A stretch of DNA of 64,000 nucleotides from Pseudomonadales bacterium (GCA_024234815.1 JACKNO010000001.1:248001-312000), one strand, 5' to 3'. Numbered from the stretch's first letter, positions 1 through 9,544 are shown. Notes: a model not told the origin generated them from the letters alone. Numbers and translations are program-made.

Positions 1-448
1 CCTCGACGGCGACATTTTCTCGGATATTTCCGCCGCACTGGGGGGCAGCCTGGCCACGGCCAGCTCCATCATCGAGAGCAAGGACGGCACCATGCTCTAC
101 GAGGCGCCACACGGCACCGCCCATGACCTCTACCTGCGGTACCTGGCGAGCGACGGCAAGGAGGCCCATTTCAACTCCTCGGCGCTGATATACGCTCTCG
201 CCAATGCCCTGGAGACCCTGGCGCAGCGGGAGGACAACGAGGCCCTGGCGAGCTACTCGGGCGGGCTGAAAAGAGCGCTCATCGATACGGTCGGCCAGGG
301 CATTATTACCGGTGACCTGAAGGGTAAGACTCTCGACCCGCTTTCCGAGAAGGTGGTGGATATGTATGGTTTCCTGGACGCGGTTGAGCGCAACCTGGAC
401 CCGGAGTCCGCCGGCGCGGAAAACAGCGTGACCGGAAAGGCACAGTAG
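1..448 (+). CDS. icd: NADP-dependent isocitrate dehydrogenase, C-terminal part (5' end outside window)
   Basis: Reading begins at base 2 and runs to TAG at 446-448, giving the last ~148 residues. The stretch GDIFSD..AALGGSLATASS followed by EAPHGTAHDLYLRY matches the end of the large domain of the homodimeric, eukaryote-like NADP isocitrate dehydrogenases. There the Asp-rich helix and the HGT motif bind substrate/metal and the NADP adenosine. The enzyme oxidises isocitrate to 2-oxoglutarate in the TCA cycle and makes NADPH. The C-terminal helices (TGDLKGKTLDPLSEKVVDMYGFLD) also fit this subfamily. The N-terminus and most catalytic residues lie outside the window, so full integrity cannot be judged. 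The gene converges on the SulP gene, with 20 bp between stop codons. Confidence 0.85.
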   Translation, partial: LDGDIFSDISAALGGSLATASSIIESKDGTMLYEAPHGTAHDLYLRYLASDGKEAHFNSSALIYALANALETLAQREDNEALASYSGGLKRALIDTVGQGIITGDLKGKTLDPLSEKVVDMYGFLDAVERNLDPESAGAENSVTGKAQ

Positions 449-468
449 GCCTCGCCGGCAGCGGCAAC

Positions 469-2034
469 TCAGCCCAGCACATCGTCCGCCACAAAGTACC
501 TGGGGTCTTCGATCACGTTGACCTCTACCAGGTTCCCCGCCCGCCGCAACAGGCGGCGACATTCATCGCTGAGATGCACCAGGTGCAGGGTCTTGCCCGC
601 ATTCAGGTAGCGGTCGGCCAGAGTATCGATAGCCTCCAGGCCCGAGTGATCCGCCACGCGCGAGCGGGCAAAATCTATTACCACGTCGTCGTTATCCTGG
701 CGCGGGTCAAAGCGTTCAAGAAAAGATGATACCGAGCCAAAGAACAGGGGGCCGGTGACGGCGTATACGGTGGAACCCTTATGGTCCTCCCGCGCCTCGA
801 CACGAATGTACTTGGCATGTTCCCAGGCGAATACCAGTGCCGACACGATCACACCCACCACGACCGCGACCGCCAGGTCGGTGGCCACGGTTACCGCGGA
901 TACCAGCACCAGCACCAGCGCGTCACTGCGGGGAACTTTGCGAATGACCCGGAAACTACTCCACTCGAAGGTGCCGATAACCACGATAAACATCACCCCG
1001 ATCAATGCGGCCAGGGGGATCTGCTCAATCAGCGGCGAGGCCACCAGGATGAACAGGAGCAGGCACAGGGCCGCCGTGATACCGGACAGGCGACCGCGAC
1101 CGCCGGAATTCACATTGATCATGCTCTGCCCGATCATGGCACAACCGCCCATACCGCCAAACATGCCCGTCGCGGTGTTGGCGACGCCCTGCGCCACACA
1201 CTCTCGATTGCCATGACCACGGCTCTCGGTAATTTCATCAACCAGCCGCAGGGTGAGCAGTGACTCGATGAGACCGATGGCGGCCAGTACCACCGCGTAG
1301 GGAAAAATTATCGAGAGCGTCTCGAAGTTCCACGGCACCGATGGAATATGAAACGAGGGCAAGCCGCCCTTGATGGAGGCTATATCGCCCACTACCCTGG
1401 TATCCAGGTCCAGGCCGAACACCAGCAGGCTGACAGTCAGAATCGCCACCAGCGAGGACGGCAACGCGGTGGTGAGGCGCGGCAGGAAGTGAATGATCAG
1501 CATGGTCAGCAGAACCAGGCCCAGCAACATGTACAGCTGCGCGCCGCCCAGCCAGGCCACGTCGACGATCGATCCTTCCATAAAGGTACCGCTCAGCCAG
1601 CCCGGCTCGCCCTCCACGCCAAACTGGTTGAGCTGGGCAAGAAAAATCACAATTGCAAGCCCGTTGACGAAACCGAGCATCACCGGGTGCGGCACCATAC
1701 GGATAAATTTGCCGAGTTTCGTGACACCCGCACCGATCTGCAACAGCCCCATCAGGACCACGGTGGCAAACAGGTATTCAACGCCATGGTCAGCCACCAG
1801 GGACACCATCACCACCGCCAGGGCGCCGGTTGCGCCCGAGATCATGCCGGGACGGCCGCCGATGCAGGCGGTGATCAGCCCCACCATGAACGCGGCGTAC
1901 AAACCCACCAGGGGCTCGACACCCGCTACAAAGGCAAAGGCAACGGCCTCCGGCACCAATGCCAGGGCGACAGTGAGGCCGGACAATACATCGTTCTTTA
2001 CGGTTGCAACTTTACTGGGGTGAAACTCAAACAT
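469..2034 (-). CDS. SulP family anion (sulfate/bicarbonate-type) transporter with STAS domain
   Basis: 521-residue inner-membrane protein. Residues ~1-400 are a succession of hydrophobic helices with SulP-type features, including the early [21 protein letters not shown] segment and the [27 protein letters not shown] loop. A cytoplasmic STAS domain follows from ~residue 415 (ending [26 protein letters not shown]). The family exchanges or symports sulfate, bicarbonate or organic anions; the substrate cannot be read from sequence. The start at 2034 is preceded by only a weak GAGA-type ribosome site. It is monocistronic and divergent from the NTF2-like gene across a 236 bp gap. The short STAS domain is usual for bacterial SulP proteins. 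Confidence 0.88.
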   Translation of the reverse strand: MFEFHPSKVATVKNDVLSGLTVALALVPEAVAFAFVAGVEPLVGLYAAFMVGLITACIGGRPGMISGATGALAVVMVSLVADHGVEYLFATVVLMGLLQIGAGVTKLGKFIRMVPHPVMLGFVNGLAIVIFLAQLNQFGVEGEPGWLSGTFMEGSIVDVAWLGGAQLYMLLGLVLLTMLIIHFLPRLTTALPSSLVAILTVSLLVFGLDLDTRVVGDIASIKGGLPSFHIPSVPWNFETLSIIFPYAVVLAAIGLIESLLTLRLVDEITESRGHGNRECVAQGVANTATGMFGGMGGCAMIGQSMINVNSGGRGRLSGITAALCLLLFILVASPLIEQIPLAALIGVMFIVVIGTFEWSSFRVIRKVPRSDALVLVLVSAVTVATDLAVAVVVGVIVSALVFAWEHAKYIRVEAREDHKGSTVYAVTGPLFFGSVSSFLERFDPRQDNDDVVIDFARSRVADHSGLEAIDTLADRYLNAGKTLHLVHLSDECRRLLRRAGNLVEVNVIEDPRYFVADDVLG

Positions 2035-2270
2035 GTCACATTCTCAACAGGCTATGGCGATCCGGCACCGACAGGCGGTGGAGCGGCTCAAATAGATGGA
2101 CCAATCGGCGGGGAGCTTGTTGTTATGCGACGACAGGAAAGGCCGCGCATTCTAGTGTAGGGCCGGAGTCGGTACAATCCGATAGCCGCCGTTTGTGAAG
2201 ATGTCACAGTGAAATGCCCCCAGGCGGCAACTACACTCCCTGAACCCTTTTTACTGAACGAGCAACCGTC

Positions 2271-2855
2271 ATGAGCAAAGAACGGCAGGTACTGAACAAA
2301 GAAAACCTTGGCATTACTCCCGGTCTGCCACTGCAGGCATCACAGGGCGGCATAGAGGAACTGCGCGCGGATATCCAGCGCCTGATGGACATGGAGGCCA
2401 TCAGACAATTGAAATACGCCTATTTTCGCTGCGTAGATACAGCGAACCTGGAGGAACTGGCCACCTTGTTCCACGACGATGTCACGGTGCACTTCATCGG
2501 CGGCAGTTACGAGTGGAAGGTGCAGGGCAAGCGGGACTACGTGAACAATATCGGCGCCGCTTTCAGCACGGAGGCGGTGGGCCAGCACAACGCCCACCAC
2601 CCTGAAATCCAGATGCACAGCGAGACCGAGGCCACCGCCATCTGGTACCTGGAAGACAGTATGTGGATTCTCAACCATAATGCGAGGACTCGCGGTACCG
2701 CGCTCTACTGGGATCGCTACCTGAAGGTGGACGGCAAGTGGTTGATCAAGGATACCCGCTACGAGCGTATCTATGAGATCAATGACCAGTTGACCACTCG
2801 CCCCAATCTCAGCTCCCACTACCTGGGCGCTCATGGAGGGGAACCGCAGTTCTAG
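2271..2855 (+). CDS. NTF2-like / SnoaL-type fold protein
   Basis: 194 residues. From ~residue 35 the sequence has the cone-shaped alpha+beta barrel pattern of SnoaL-like proteins: MDMEAIRQLKYAYFRCVD, then LATLFHDDVTVHF, a central HNAHHPEIQ, and a final LKVDGKWLIKDTRYERI strand. Family members are small isomerases, dehydratases or ligand-binding proteins found in sterol, polyketide and aromatic catabolism; the reaction here is unknown. There is no signal peptide, so it is cytoplasmic. It lies 40 bp upstream of an MDR oxidoreductase on the same strand, so co-transcription and action on the same ketone/enone substrate are plausible inferences. Confidence 0.7.
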   Translation: MSKERQVLNKENLGITPGLPLQASQGGIEELRADIQRLMDMEAIRQLKYAYFRCVDTANLEELATLFHDDVTVHFIGGSYEWKVQGKRDYVNNIGAAFSTEAVGQHNAHHPEIQMHSETEATAIWYLEDSMWILNHNARTRGTALYWDRYLKVDGKWLIKDTRYERIYEINDQLTTRPNLSSHYLGAHGGEPQF

Positions 2856-2895
2856 GGCGCGGCGGACACGCCCTCGCAACAACAGAGGCAAGCCC

Positions 2896-3999
2896 ATGAA
2901 GCTACGCTACAAGATTCTCAACTCCCTGCTGGGACTGCTGGTGATTGCCGCGGTTTCGCTGGGCCTGCTCCTCAGCCATAACTCGGCCTGCGAACCGCCG
3001 GCGGCGGCCGCCGACCAGGCACAAAGCATCCGGGCCATCGTCTACACCTGCTACGGTTCGCCGGAGGTTCTCAAGCTGGCCAGGATCGACAAGCCGGTGC
3101 CCGGGGCAAATGAAGTGCTGGTGAAGGTTCACAACGCATCGGTCAATCCGCTGGACTGGCACTACATGCGAGGATCGCCGTACTTCATGCGCCTGAGCTC
3201 CGGCATCGGTGCGCCTGCGAACCAGAGCTTTGGAGCCGATTTTGCCGGCACTGTTGAAACAGTGGGCCCCAACGTCACGAAATACCAGCCCGGCGACGAA
3301 GTCTTTGGCGGCAGGACAGGTGCATTCGGCGAATACGTGGTGATCGGCCAGGACAGGGCGCTCGCTGCGATACCACCCGGCGTTACTCTTGAACAGGCGG
3401 CGACGGTGCCCATTGCGGGCGTGTCAGCCCTGCAGGCCCTGCGCGACCAGGGTAAGGTAACTGCGGGCATGAAGGTACTGATCAACGGCGCTTCCGGGGG
3501 AGTCGGCACTTTTGCGGTGCAGATTGCCAAGGCAATGGGTGCCGAGGTGACAGGCGTCTGCAGCGACAGGAATGTCGAAATGGTGCGCTCCCTGGGGGCC
3601 GATCATGTCATCGACTACCGCAAGCAGGACTACACCACCAGCGGCGAGACCTACGATGTGATCATCGACAATGTCGGCAACCACTCGCCAAGGGAGAACA
3701 GCCGGGCGCTGGTACCCGGAGGCAAGCTGGTCATGGTGGGCGGTCCCAGCGGCGACTGGATCGGGCCGCTCGCGAACCCGCTCAAGGCGGCCCTGTTGTC
3801 ACCCTTCTCCGACAAGTCATTCATCCTGTTCATGGCCGAGCTGAACCCACAGGACCTCGCGCAGCTGGCCGGCATGATCCAGTCCGGCGAGCTGACACCC
3901 GTCATTGACCGGCGCTACGGGCTGTCGGAGGTGCCGGCCGCCGTGGGCTACTCGGAAGAGGGGCGAGCCCGGGGTAAAATACTGGTGACTATCCCGTAG
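2896..3999 (+). CDS. Membrane-anchored MDR (zinc-independent quinone oxidoreductase-like) NAD(P)H oxidoreductase
   Basis: 367 residues from ATG 2896, preceded by AGAGG; an in-frame ATG at 2833 would overlap the upstream gene and lacks a site. Residues 8-27 form one hydrophobic segment, a signal anchor or lipoprotein-like leader ending near SHNSAC, which is unusual for this family. The MDR fold follows: GroES-like domain (VLVKVHNASVNPLDWHYMRG, FGADFAGTVE), then a Rossmann domain with GASGGVGTFAVQIAKAMGAE. Catalytic zinc ligands are absent, as in quinone oxidoreductase/enoyl reductase types. Likely reaction is NAD(P)H-dependent reduction of an enone or quinone; substrate unknown. The export signal is inferred from hydropathy only. 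Confidence 0.78.
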   Translation: MKLRYKILNSLLGLLVIAAVSLGLLLSHNSACEPPAAAADQAQSIRAIVYTCYGSPEVLKLARIDKPVPGANEVLVKVHNASVNPLDWHYMRGSPYFMRLSSGIGAPANQSFGADFAGTVETVGPNVTKYQPGDEVFGGRTGAFGEYVVIGQDRALAAIPPGVTLEQAATVPIAGVSALQALRDQGKVTAGMKVLINGASGGVGTFAVQIAKAMGAEVTGVCSDRNVEMVRSLGADHVIDYRKQDYTTSGETYDVIIDNVGNHSPRENSRALVPGGKLVMVGGPSGDWIGPLANPLKAALLSPFSDKSFILFMAELNPQDLAQLAGMIQSGELTPVIDRRYGLSEVPAAVGYSEEGRARGKILVTIP

Positions 4000-4011
4000 C
4001 GGGCGCTTCGA

Positions 4012-5619
4012 TCAGCGCCGCTCCAGGTACTCCTGCAGCTTCGCCTCGGCCCGCTCCCCGAACAGGATAGCGCAGGCCTCCCGCAGACCGGGAGCCTGCC
4101 GGTACGCCTCGCGTCGCACCACCAGCTCGATTTTGGAACGTCTGCGCATGAAATCCTCCAGCTTGACGATCATTTCACGGCGCGCGGCCAACTCAATTTC
4201 ACCGCGCGTGTACTCGGCATTTTCGATGAGTAGCTCGGCGCAGCTATCATCCTCGCGGATACGCTCCAGCAGCCCGAAAGCACTCTCGCCATAGCGTCGC
4301 CAGAAGCGCTCTGACAAGGGTTCTGAGGAGCTGGGATCGGTCAACTGGTCCAGGTCCATCAGCCTTGCCTGCAACATGAATTCGGCGCGCAACTCAGACC
4401 CGGGTTCGCCGTACCAGCGGCGATTGCGAACCGGCAGCTCGATGCCGAGGCGCTCCACGTGGTCGGCCACCTCATCCCCCACGTTGAGGCAATCGGTGAG
4501 CTTGCCGCCAAAGATGCTGAGGTGCCGGCTGTGCGCATTCACCTCGATAACATGCTTGCGCGACAGCGCCACCCAGTCAGCCACCGAACCACCGCCCTTT
4601 ATCGCCAGCGGTCTGACCCCCACGCGTTCCGCGATAATACTGGCACGGGTCAATGGCGGCTCGAGATCCAGCACTGCATTCGCGTTGGCGAGAATAAAGT
4701 CCCTGTCCTCGTCCGTCACTTCCACCCCGGGGTCTTCGACCTGGGTATCGGTGGTGCCGATGCAGGTCTTGGGGCCCATGGGAATCAGGAAAAACAGACG
4801 GCCGTCACTGGCAAAGAAGGTCAGGACACGTTTATTGTCCGTGATCCGGTCGACAATCAGGTGAACGCCCTTGGAGAACAGGTGCCTATAGTCCGTGGTC
4901 TCGCCCGAGCGGGCATTTTGCGTATCGAGATAAGGCCCGCAGGCATTGATCAGAACCTTCGAGCGGATATCAAAGCGCGCCCCGCTGACCGTGTCGTGGG
5001 CGCTGGTCACCCAGCCATGACCCTCACGGCGGGCCCCGAGGGAAGCCACATAGTTCGCCGCGATACAGCCGTAGTCGAGGCTTTTGCGAATGAAATTGAA
5101 AACAAAGCGGGCGTCGTTGTCGTACAGGTAGCAGTCGGAGTACTCAAGGCCCCCGGCGGCATTGGCGGTATTGATCACCGGCTCAGTCCGCTCGATGCTG
5201 GCGGCGCTGATATAACGCGGCGCCCTGGTGACAAAGCGGCCCATGATCCAGTAAAGAACGCTGCCCAGGTAAACGAAAAACGGCGGGAAGCGAAAGCCGC
5301 GCGCTATCGTCGTAAGAAAGCGGATCTCTTTCACAGTCGATGGGTAGGCACGCATCAGCCGGTTGCGGGATTTGCACAGCTTGTTGACCAGCAGGTACTC
5401 GTGCGTTTCCAGGTATTTGATGCCGCCCCAGGCCAGGTTGGATGAATTGGAGCTGACCCCGCCGGCAAAATCACCTGCCTCTATGAGAGCCACCCGAGCC
5501 CCGCTTCCGGCCAGCGAAGCCGCCGCTACCGCGCCATTGATGCCGCCACCGACGATGAGCACGTCGTACTCCTGCTCACCCAGTTTCTCCACATTGCTGT
5601 CACGCAACGACTTCCCCAT
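4012..5619 (-). CDS. glpD: FAD-dependent glycerol-3-phosphate dehydrogenase / oxidase
   Basis: 535 residues from ATG 5619, preceded by AGGGGAAC; an upstream ATG at 5676 would overlap the LysR gene and looks less likely. The N-terminal dinucleotide site is YDVLIVGGGINGAVAAASLAGSG with the acidic end VALIEAGDF. The family motif SSNSSNLAWGGIKYLE follows, and a second FAD/substrate segment IPMGPKTCIGTTDT sits mid-protein. The C-terminal ~120 residues are the helical DAO-C domain. The enzyme oxidises sn-glycerol-3-phosphate to DHAP at the inner membrane and passes electrons to quinone. It is distant from E. coli GlpD and no glycerol kinase or uptake gene is nearby, so the exact polyol-phosphate substrate is less certain. 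Confidence 0.75.
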   Translation of the reverse strand: MGKSLRDSNVEKLGEQEYDVLIVGGGINGAVAAASLAGSGARVALIEAGDFAGGVSSNSSNLAWGGIKYLETHEYLLVNKLCKSRNRLMRAYPSTVKEIRFLTTIARGFRFPPFFVYLGSVLYWIMGRFVTRAPRYISAASIERTEPVINTANAAGGLEYSDCYLYDNDARFVFNFIRKSLDYGCIAANYVASLGARREGHGWVTSAHDTVSGARFDIRSKVLINACGPYLDTQNARSGETTDYRHLFSKGVHLIVDRITDNKRVLTFFASDGRLFFLIPMGPKTCIGTTDTQVEDPGVEVTDEDRDFILANANAVLDLEPPLTRASIIAERVGVRPLAIKGGGSVADWVALSRKHVIEVNAHSRHLSIFGGKLTDCLNVGDEVADHVERLGIELPVRNRRWYGEPGSELRAEFMLQARLMDLDQLTDPSSSEPLSERFWRRYGESAFGLLERIREDDSCAELLIENAEYTRGEIELAARREMIVKLEDFMRRRSKIELVVRREAYRQAPGLREACAILFGERAEAKLQEYLERR

Positions 5620-5651
5620 ATCAACCGTTCCCCTGGCGCCCGTGCAGCACT

Positions 5652-6539
5652 CTACAGGCTCCAGAAGCGTTCGCACAGTGCGATGAAACTCGCCGCGCTG
5701 ACACTGAGATGTTTGCCGGCGCGATAGTAAAGTCCCACCTGTTTGGCAATGCTGCCGAAGGACACGTCATCCATGATGTGGAAGTCGGCGCAGGCCGGGT
5801 GCTCCTGCAACAGTTTGCGGTCGATAAAGGTTACCCCCATGCCCTCCGCCACCATGTGAATGCGCAGCGACAGGCTGTTGACCTCCCACACGGTACTGAA
5901 CTGGTCCCGCAGGCGCAGGATGGAGGGGCGCATGTCCGGATTGTCCAGCGCCGAGGTGATCAGCGGGGTGAGTTTGAGGGCTTTCTCGTCGCCCCTGACC
6001 ATCGCGGGATAGGCCGCGTGGCGGGGGCTCACGACCAGGTGACGGGAGTCGCTGTACAGGGGAATAGTGGTGAAGGCCGACATCTGTTTCTGGAACGGTC
6101 CAAGACCCAGCTCGACATTGCCCGACAATACTTCTGAAATGATACTGCGGCCCGGCAGCTCGGCAATTTTCAGCCTGGTCTGGGGGTTATCGCGATAGTA
6201 AGCACTTATTAATTTCGGTGCATAGAAGCGATTGATCGAGGCGCTGAGTCCCAGGCTGAGCGTTTCGGCATTGCCGCGCTTCAGGTGAGCGATATCCTCC
6301 AGCGTCTGTTGCTCCTCGCGCAGGGTATCTACCGCGTGCTCGAACAGGCGCTTGCCGATGTCACTCAGGCGCAGTTCCTTGCCACGCTGGATAAGCGGGG
6401 CTTCCAGTTTGGATTCAAGCCCGGCCACCGCCTGGCTGACCGCCGACTGGCTGATATGCAGGGACTCTGCAGCGCGCTTGAACCCACCCTCCTCCACTAC
6501 CGCACGAAAGGCGCGTAACTCACTGTTTTCAAAGCGCAT
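5652..6539 (-). CDS. LysR-family transcriptional regulator, divergent from the citrate-synthase homologue
   Basis: 295 residues. The N-terminal winged helix (ELRAFRAVVEEGGFKRAAESLHISQSAVSQAVAGLESKLE) is a canonical LysR HTH at residues ~8-50, followed by the linker helix and a type-2 periplasmic-binding-like effector domain (LGLGPFQKQM, VVSPRHAAYP, YYRAGKHLS). It is divergent from the citrate-synthase-like gene with 96 bp between starts, the classic LysR arrangement for regulating the neighbour and itself. A 15 bp inverted repeat with T-N11-A spacing abuts its start codon. The co-inducer is unknown. Confidence 0.88.
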   Translation of the reverse strand: MRFENSELRAFRAVVEEGGFKRAAESLHISQSAVSQAVAGLESKLEAPLIQRGKELRLSDIGKRLFEHAVDTLREEQQTLEDIAHLKRGNAETLSLGLSASINRFYAPKLISAYYRDNPQTRLKIAELPGRSIISEVLSGNVELGLGPFQKQMSAFTTIPLYSDSRHLVVSPRHAAYPAMVRGDEKALKLTPLITSALDNPDMRPSILRLRDQFSTVWEVNSLSLRIHMVAEGMGVTFIDRKLLQEHPACADFHIMDDVSFGSIAKQVGLYYRAGKHLSVSAASFIALCERFWSL

Positions 6540-6554
6540 ATTAGTTTATCTAAT
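6540..6554. promoter_or_regulatory. Candidate LysR operator (ATTAG-N5-CTAAT)
   Basis: The sequence ATTAG TTTAT CTAAT is a perfect 5+5 inverted repeat that satisfies the LysR T-N11-A rule (T6541, A6553). It begins one base upstream of the LysR start codon, in the AT-rich divergent gap shared with the citrate-synthase-like gene. Position suggests autorepression and control of the divergent gene. Binding is inferred. Confidence 0.5.
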
Positions 6555-6635
6555 ACGATGATAAGTAAAATTAATTCTACTAATCACATAACGCTTCGTA
6601 TACTGTGAAAAATTACCAAATATGGAGCCTCAGTC

Positions 6636-7772
6636 ATGACCACAGAAGACGTTGTCTTTTCCAGCGACCTCGCCGGCATAGTCGTTGGAGACACAGCCAT
6701 CTCCGATGTCCAGGGCGAAAAAGGGCTCCTCAGTTACCGCGGCATCGATATCAACGACCTGGTTGGGGTGCCATTCCTGCACGTGGTGTGGATGGTGCTG
6801 TTCGGGGACTGGCACGAGGAACAGGAAATGAGCCGGCTCAAGGCTTTCATGTGCCGGCATTCGCGCCTGTCACACGCGGAAATCGAATTGCTGCGCCATG
6901 TACCCCGCGACCTGCATCCCATGTTGATGCTGCAGGGACTGGTGCCACTGCTGCAATTGCCGCAGGAACAGTCCATGGAAATGGAACTCAACGCCGAGCA
7001 CGGCCTGTTCATCGCGGCCAAGATAACCGCCCTCATCGCCGGTCACTACCGGCTCAGCCAGAACAAGGTGGTACTCGCCCCCACCCCCGGTCGCCTCTTC
7101 CACGAAAACTTCCTCACCATGTTCCACGGTAGCGCCCCCACCCCCGAGCAGGTACGCATGCTGAACGCGGCGCAGATACTGCAGATGGAGCACAGCTTTA
7201 ATTGCGGCACCTTCGCCGGCAGGGTATGCGCCAGCACCCTGGCACCGATCCAATCGTCCATTTCAGCCTCCATCGGCACCCTCTTCGGCAAACTCCACGG
7301 CGGCGCCGACCAGGCGGCACTGGAAATGGCCATGGAGATCGGCAGCCCGGACAAGGCTGAGGCCTATGTGCGGGATTGCCTCTCCCGCAAGGAAAAGATC
7401 ATGGGCATGGGTCACCGCGAATACCGTACCGTGGATCCCCGCGCGAAAATTCTCAAGCCCATGGCCATGGAACTCTGCCAGGAGGGTGAAAGCAGGAATC
7501 TGCTGCTGACCCTGGTGGCGGTTGAGGAGGCCTGCCAGCGCGCGTTTGCCGAGCAGGACAAGGAAATCTGGGCCAACGTGGAATTCTACAAGGGTGCGGT
7601 GTTCCACAGCCTGGGAATTCCGACCCATTTCTTTACGGCCATGTTCGCCATGTCCAGGGTGTACGGTTACATCGCCCACTTCCTCGAGTTCAGCAAAAAC
7701 AGCCGCCTGATTCGGCCGCGCGCAAACTACACCGGACCCCGGGTCGGCGAACGGGACAAGTCCGCCGCCTGA
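6636..7772 (+). CDS. Citrate synthase superfamily protein (citrate / 2-methylcitrate synthase-like), catalytic Asp replaced by Glu
   Basis: 378 residues, the length of short type II citrate/methylcitrate synthases, with GGAG placed 8 bases before the ATG. Recognisable family blocks are LLSYRGIDINDL, SFNCGTFAGRV, GKLHGGADQAALE (His221), GMGHREYRTVDPRA (His260), and a C-terminal NVEFYKGAVFHSLGIPTHFF followed by NSRLIRPRANYTGP. In characterised enzymes the last block begins NVD, the Asp being the catalytic base; here it is Glu316. The Ala/Ser-rich block before FAGRV is also changed to NCG. It probably condenses or cleaves an acyl-CoA with a 2-oxoacid, but the substrate may not be acetyl-CoA plus oxaloacetate. 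A dedicated divergent LysR gene supports a specialised catabolic role. Confidence 0.8.
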   Translation: MTTEDVVFSSDLAGIVVGDTAISDVQGEKGLLSYRGIDINDLVGVPFLHVVWMVLFGDWHEEQEMSRLKAFMCRHSRLSHAEIELLRHVPRDLHPMLMLQGLVPLLQLPQEQSMEMELNAEHGLFIAAKITALIAGHYRLSQNKVVLAPTPGRLFHENFLTMFHGSAPTPEQVRMLNAAQILQMEHSFNCGTFAGRVCASTLAPIQSSISASIGTLFGKLHGGADQAALEMAMEIGSPDKAEAYVRDCLSRKEKIMGMGHREYRTVDPRAKILKPMAMELCQEGESRNLLLTLVAVEEACQRAFAEQDKEIWANVEFYKGAVFHSLGIPTHFFTAMFAMSRVYGYIAHFLEFSKNSRLIRPRANYTGPRVGERDKSAA

Positions 7773-7797
7773 TTCGCTAATATTAATCCGCCCGCCC

Positions 7798-7816
7798 GGG
7801 GCGCCGCCAGCGCCCC
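7798..7816 (+). terminator. Possible terminator hairpin after citrate-synthase-like gene
   Basis: GGGGCGC and GCGCCCC pair perfectly around a 5-base loop (CGCCA), 26 bases after the stop codon. The downstream T-run is short and delayed (GGTTTTG), so it may be a weak intrinsic terminator or just a stable RNA hairpin separating this gene from the Opp operon. Confidence 0.4.
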
Positions 7817-7895
7817 TCCATGCTGGTTTTGTGACAAAGTGCAGCGCTTGCTTTACAGTTAGCGCATCTGCGCACCGTCATGGGCATAATACTTA

Positions 7896-9542
7896 ATGCA
7901 GCCAAAGATTTTTCGTTCCCTGCTGCTCTTTGCAGCCGTCACCCTGCTCGCGTCCTGTGGCGGCGGGGAATCCAACGTCAGCAGTGGCGACCGCGAGGGC
8001 ATCCTCCACTACGGCAACGGCTCCGAACCGCAGGGCCTGGACCCACATGTCGTCACCGGTGTTCCGGAAAACCACATTCTGCGCGCGCTGTTCGAGGGCC
8101 TGGCGGTCAAAAACCCGTACACCCTGGAACCGGAACCTGGTGTAGCCCAAAGCTGGGATATCAGCGACGACGGGCGTGTGATCACCTTCCATATCAACCC
8201 CGAGGCCAGGTGGTCCAACGGCGACCCGATGAGCGCCGAAGACTACGTGTGGTCCTGGCAGCGCCTGCTCAGTCCGGTATTGGGCAGCGAGTACTCGTAC
8301 ATGCTGTACCCCGTCAAGAACGCGCAAGCTTTCAACAAGGGTGAAATAACCGACTTCTCCGAGGTGGGGGTGAAAGCGCTGGACAAGCTCACACTGCAGG
8401 TGACACTGGACGAGCGCACCCCCTATTTTCTTCAGCTGATGGATCACTACAGTACCTTTGCGGTTCACCGCGCCACTCTCGAGAAATTCGGCAAGGCAAC
8501 CGATCGCTACACACCGTGGACGCGAGTGGAAAACATCGTGAATAACGGCGCCTTCAATCTCAAGACCTGGCAACTCAACCGCCGCATCGAACTGGAAAAA
8601 AGCGACACCTACTGGGACAGGGACAAGGTCCGGCTCAACGGAATTGTCTACTACCCCACCGAAAATATTGTGAGCGAGGAGCGTATGTTCCGGGTGGGGC
8701 AACTGCACTACACCCAGAGCGTTCCGCTGGGCAAAATTCCCGTCTATCAGGAGATGCCTGACAGCCCCTACGTACAGGCACCCTATCTCGGCACCTACTA
8801 TTACCTGCTGAACACCACGACGCCACCGACGGACAATCTGAAGGTTCGCCAGGCGCTGTCGATGGCGGTAGACCGGGACAAGCTGAACAGAACCGTGCTG
8901 AAAGGAACCAACCTGTCCGCCTATAGCATCACCCCGCCGGATACCCTGGGCTACTACCCGCCGAAGTTGTTCAGCTTCGACCCGGAACAGGCGCGCCAGC
9001 TGCTGGCCGAGGCGGGCTACCCGGATGGCGAAGGCTGGCCCGGGCTGGAACTGACCTACAATACCAGCGAAGACCACCGCAAGATCGCGGTGGCACTGCA
9101 GCAGATGTGGAAGGACGTGCTCAACATCGAGGTCACGCTCACCAACCAGGAGTGGAAGGTCTACCTGGATTCGATCACCCAGATGAATTTTGAGATCGCG
9201 CGGCGCGGCTGGATCGGCGACTACGTAGACCCCAATAATTTCCTCGACCTGTTCCTCACCGGCGGGGGCAACAACAATACCGGTTTCGCCAGCCCGGAGT
9301 ACGATGACCTCGTGCTGCGCAAGGCGCCCCAGGCGACAACCAAAGAAGAGCGCTTCCGGATATTCTACGAAGCGGAGACGCTGCTCATGGAGCAGATGCC
9401 CATCATCCCCATCTATACCTATACCAGCAAGCACCTCATCCAGCCCAGCGTGAAGGGGCTGCCTTCAAACCTCATGGACTCGGTAAATATGAAGTATGTG
9501 TGGCTGGAAGCGGACGAGCAGGCGAGCGAGGCGGAAGACTGA
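7896..9542 (+). CDS. oppA: Peptide ABC transporter substrate-binding lipoprotein (OppA-like, SBP family 5)
   Basis: 548 residues. The N-terminus is a lipoprotein signal with lipobox LASC (Cys21). Family-5 hallmarks follow: GSEPQGLDPH near residue 45, LFEGLAVKNPYTLEPEPGVAQSWDISDDGRV, the AEDYVWSWQRLL motif, and VRQALSMAVDRDKL. The protein binds oligopeptides in the periplasm and delivers them to the OppBC permease. It starts a same-strand operon with two permeases and a fused ATPase, with gaps of only a few bases. The ribosome site before ATG 7896 is weak. Specificity cannot be read from sequence, but overall length and motifs match OppA rather than the smaller DppA or nickel binders. Confidence 0.9.
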   Translation: MQPKIFRSLLLFAAVTLLASCGGGESNVSSGDREGILHYGNGSEPQGLDPHVVTGVPENHILRALFEGLAVKNPYTLEPEPGVAQSWDISDDGRVITFHINPEARWSNGDPMSAEDYVWSWQRLLSPVLGSEYSYMLYPVKNAQAFNKGEITDFSEVGVKALDKLTLQVTLDERTPYFLQLMDHYSTFAVHRATLEKFGKATDRYTPWTRVENIVNNGAFNLKTWQLNRRIELEKSDTYWDRDKVRLNGIVYYPTENIVSEERMFRVGQLHYTQSVPLGKIPVYQEMPDSPYVQAPYLGTYYYLLNTTTPPTDNLKVRQALSMAVDRDKLNRTVLKGTNLSAYSITPPDTLGYYPPKLFSFDPEQARQLLAEAGYPDGEGWPGLELTYNTSEDHRKIAVALQQMWKDVLNIEVTLTNQEWKVYLDSITQMNFEIARRGWIGDYVDPNNFLDLFLTGGGNNNTGFASPEYDDLVLRKAPQATTKEERFRIFYEAETLLMEQMPIIPIYTYTSKHLIQPSVKGLPSNLMDSVNMKYVWLEADEQASEAED

Positions 9543-9544
9543 CC

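Noticed and set aside
7893..9434. 513-codon minus-strand frame opposite oppA
   Set aside because: Antisense shadow of a clearly conserved gene; no family resemblance.
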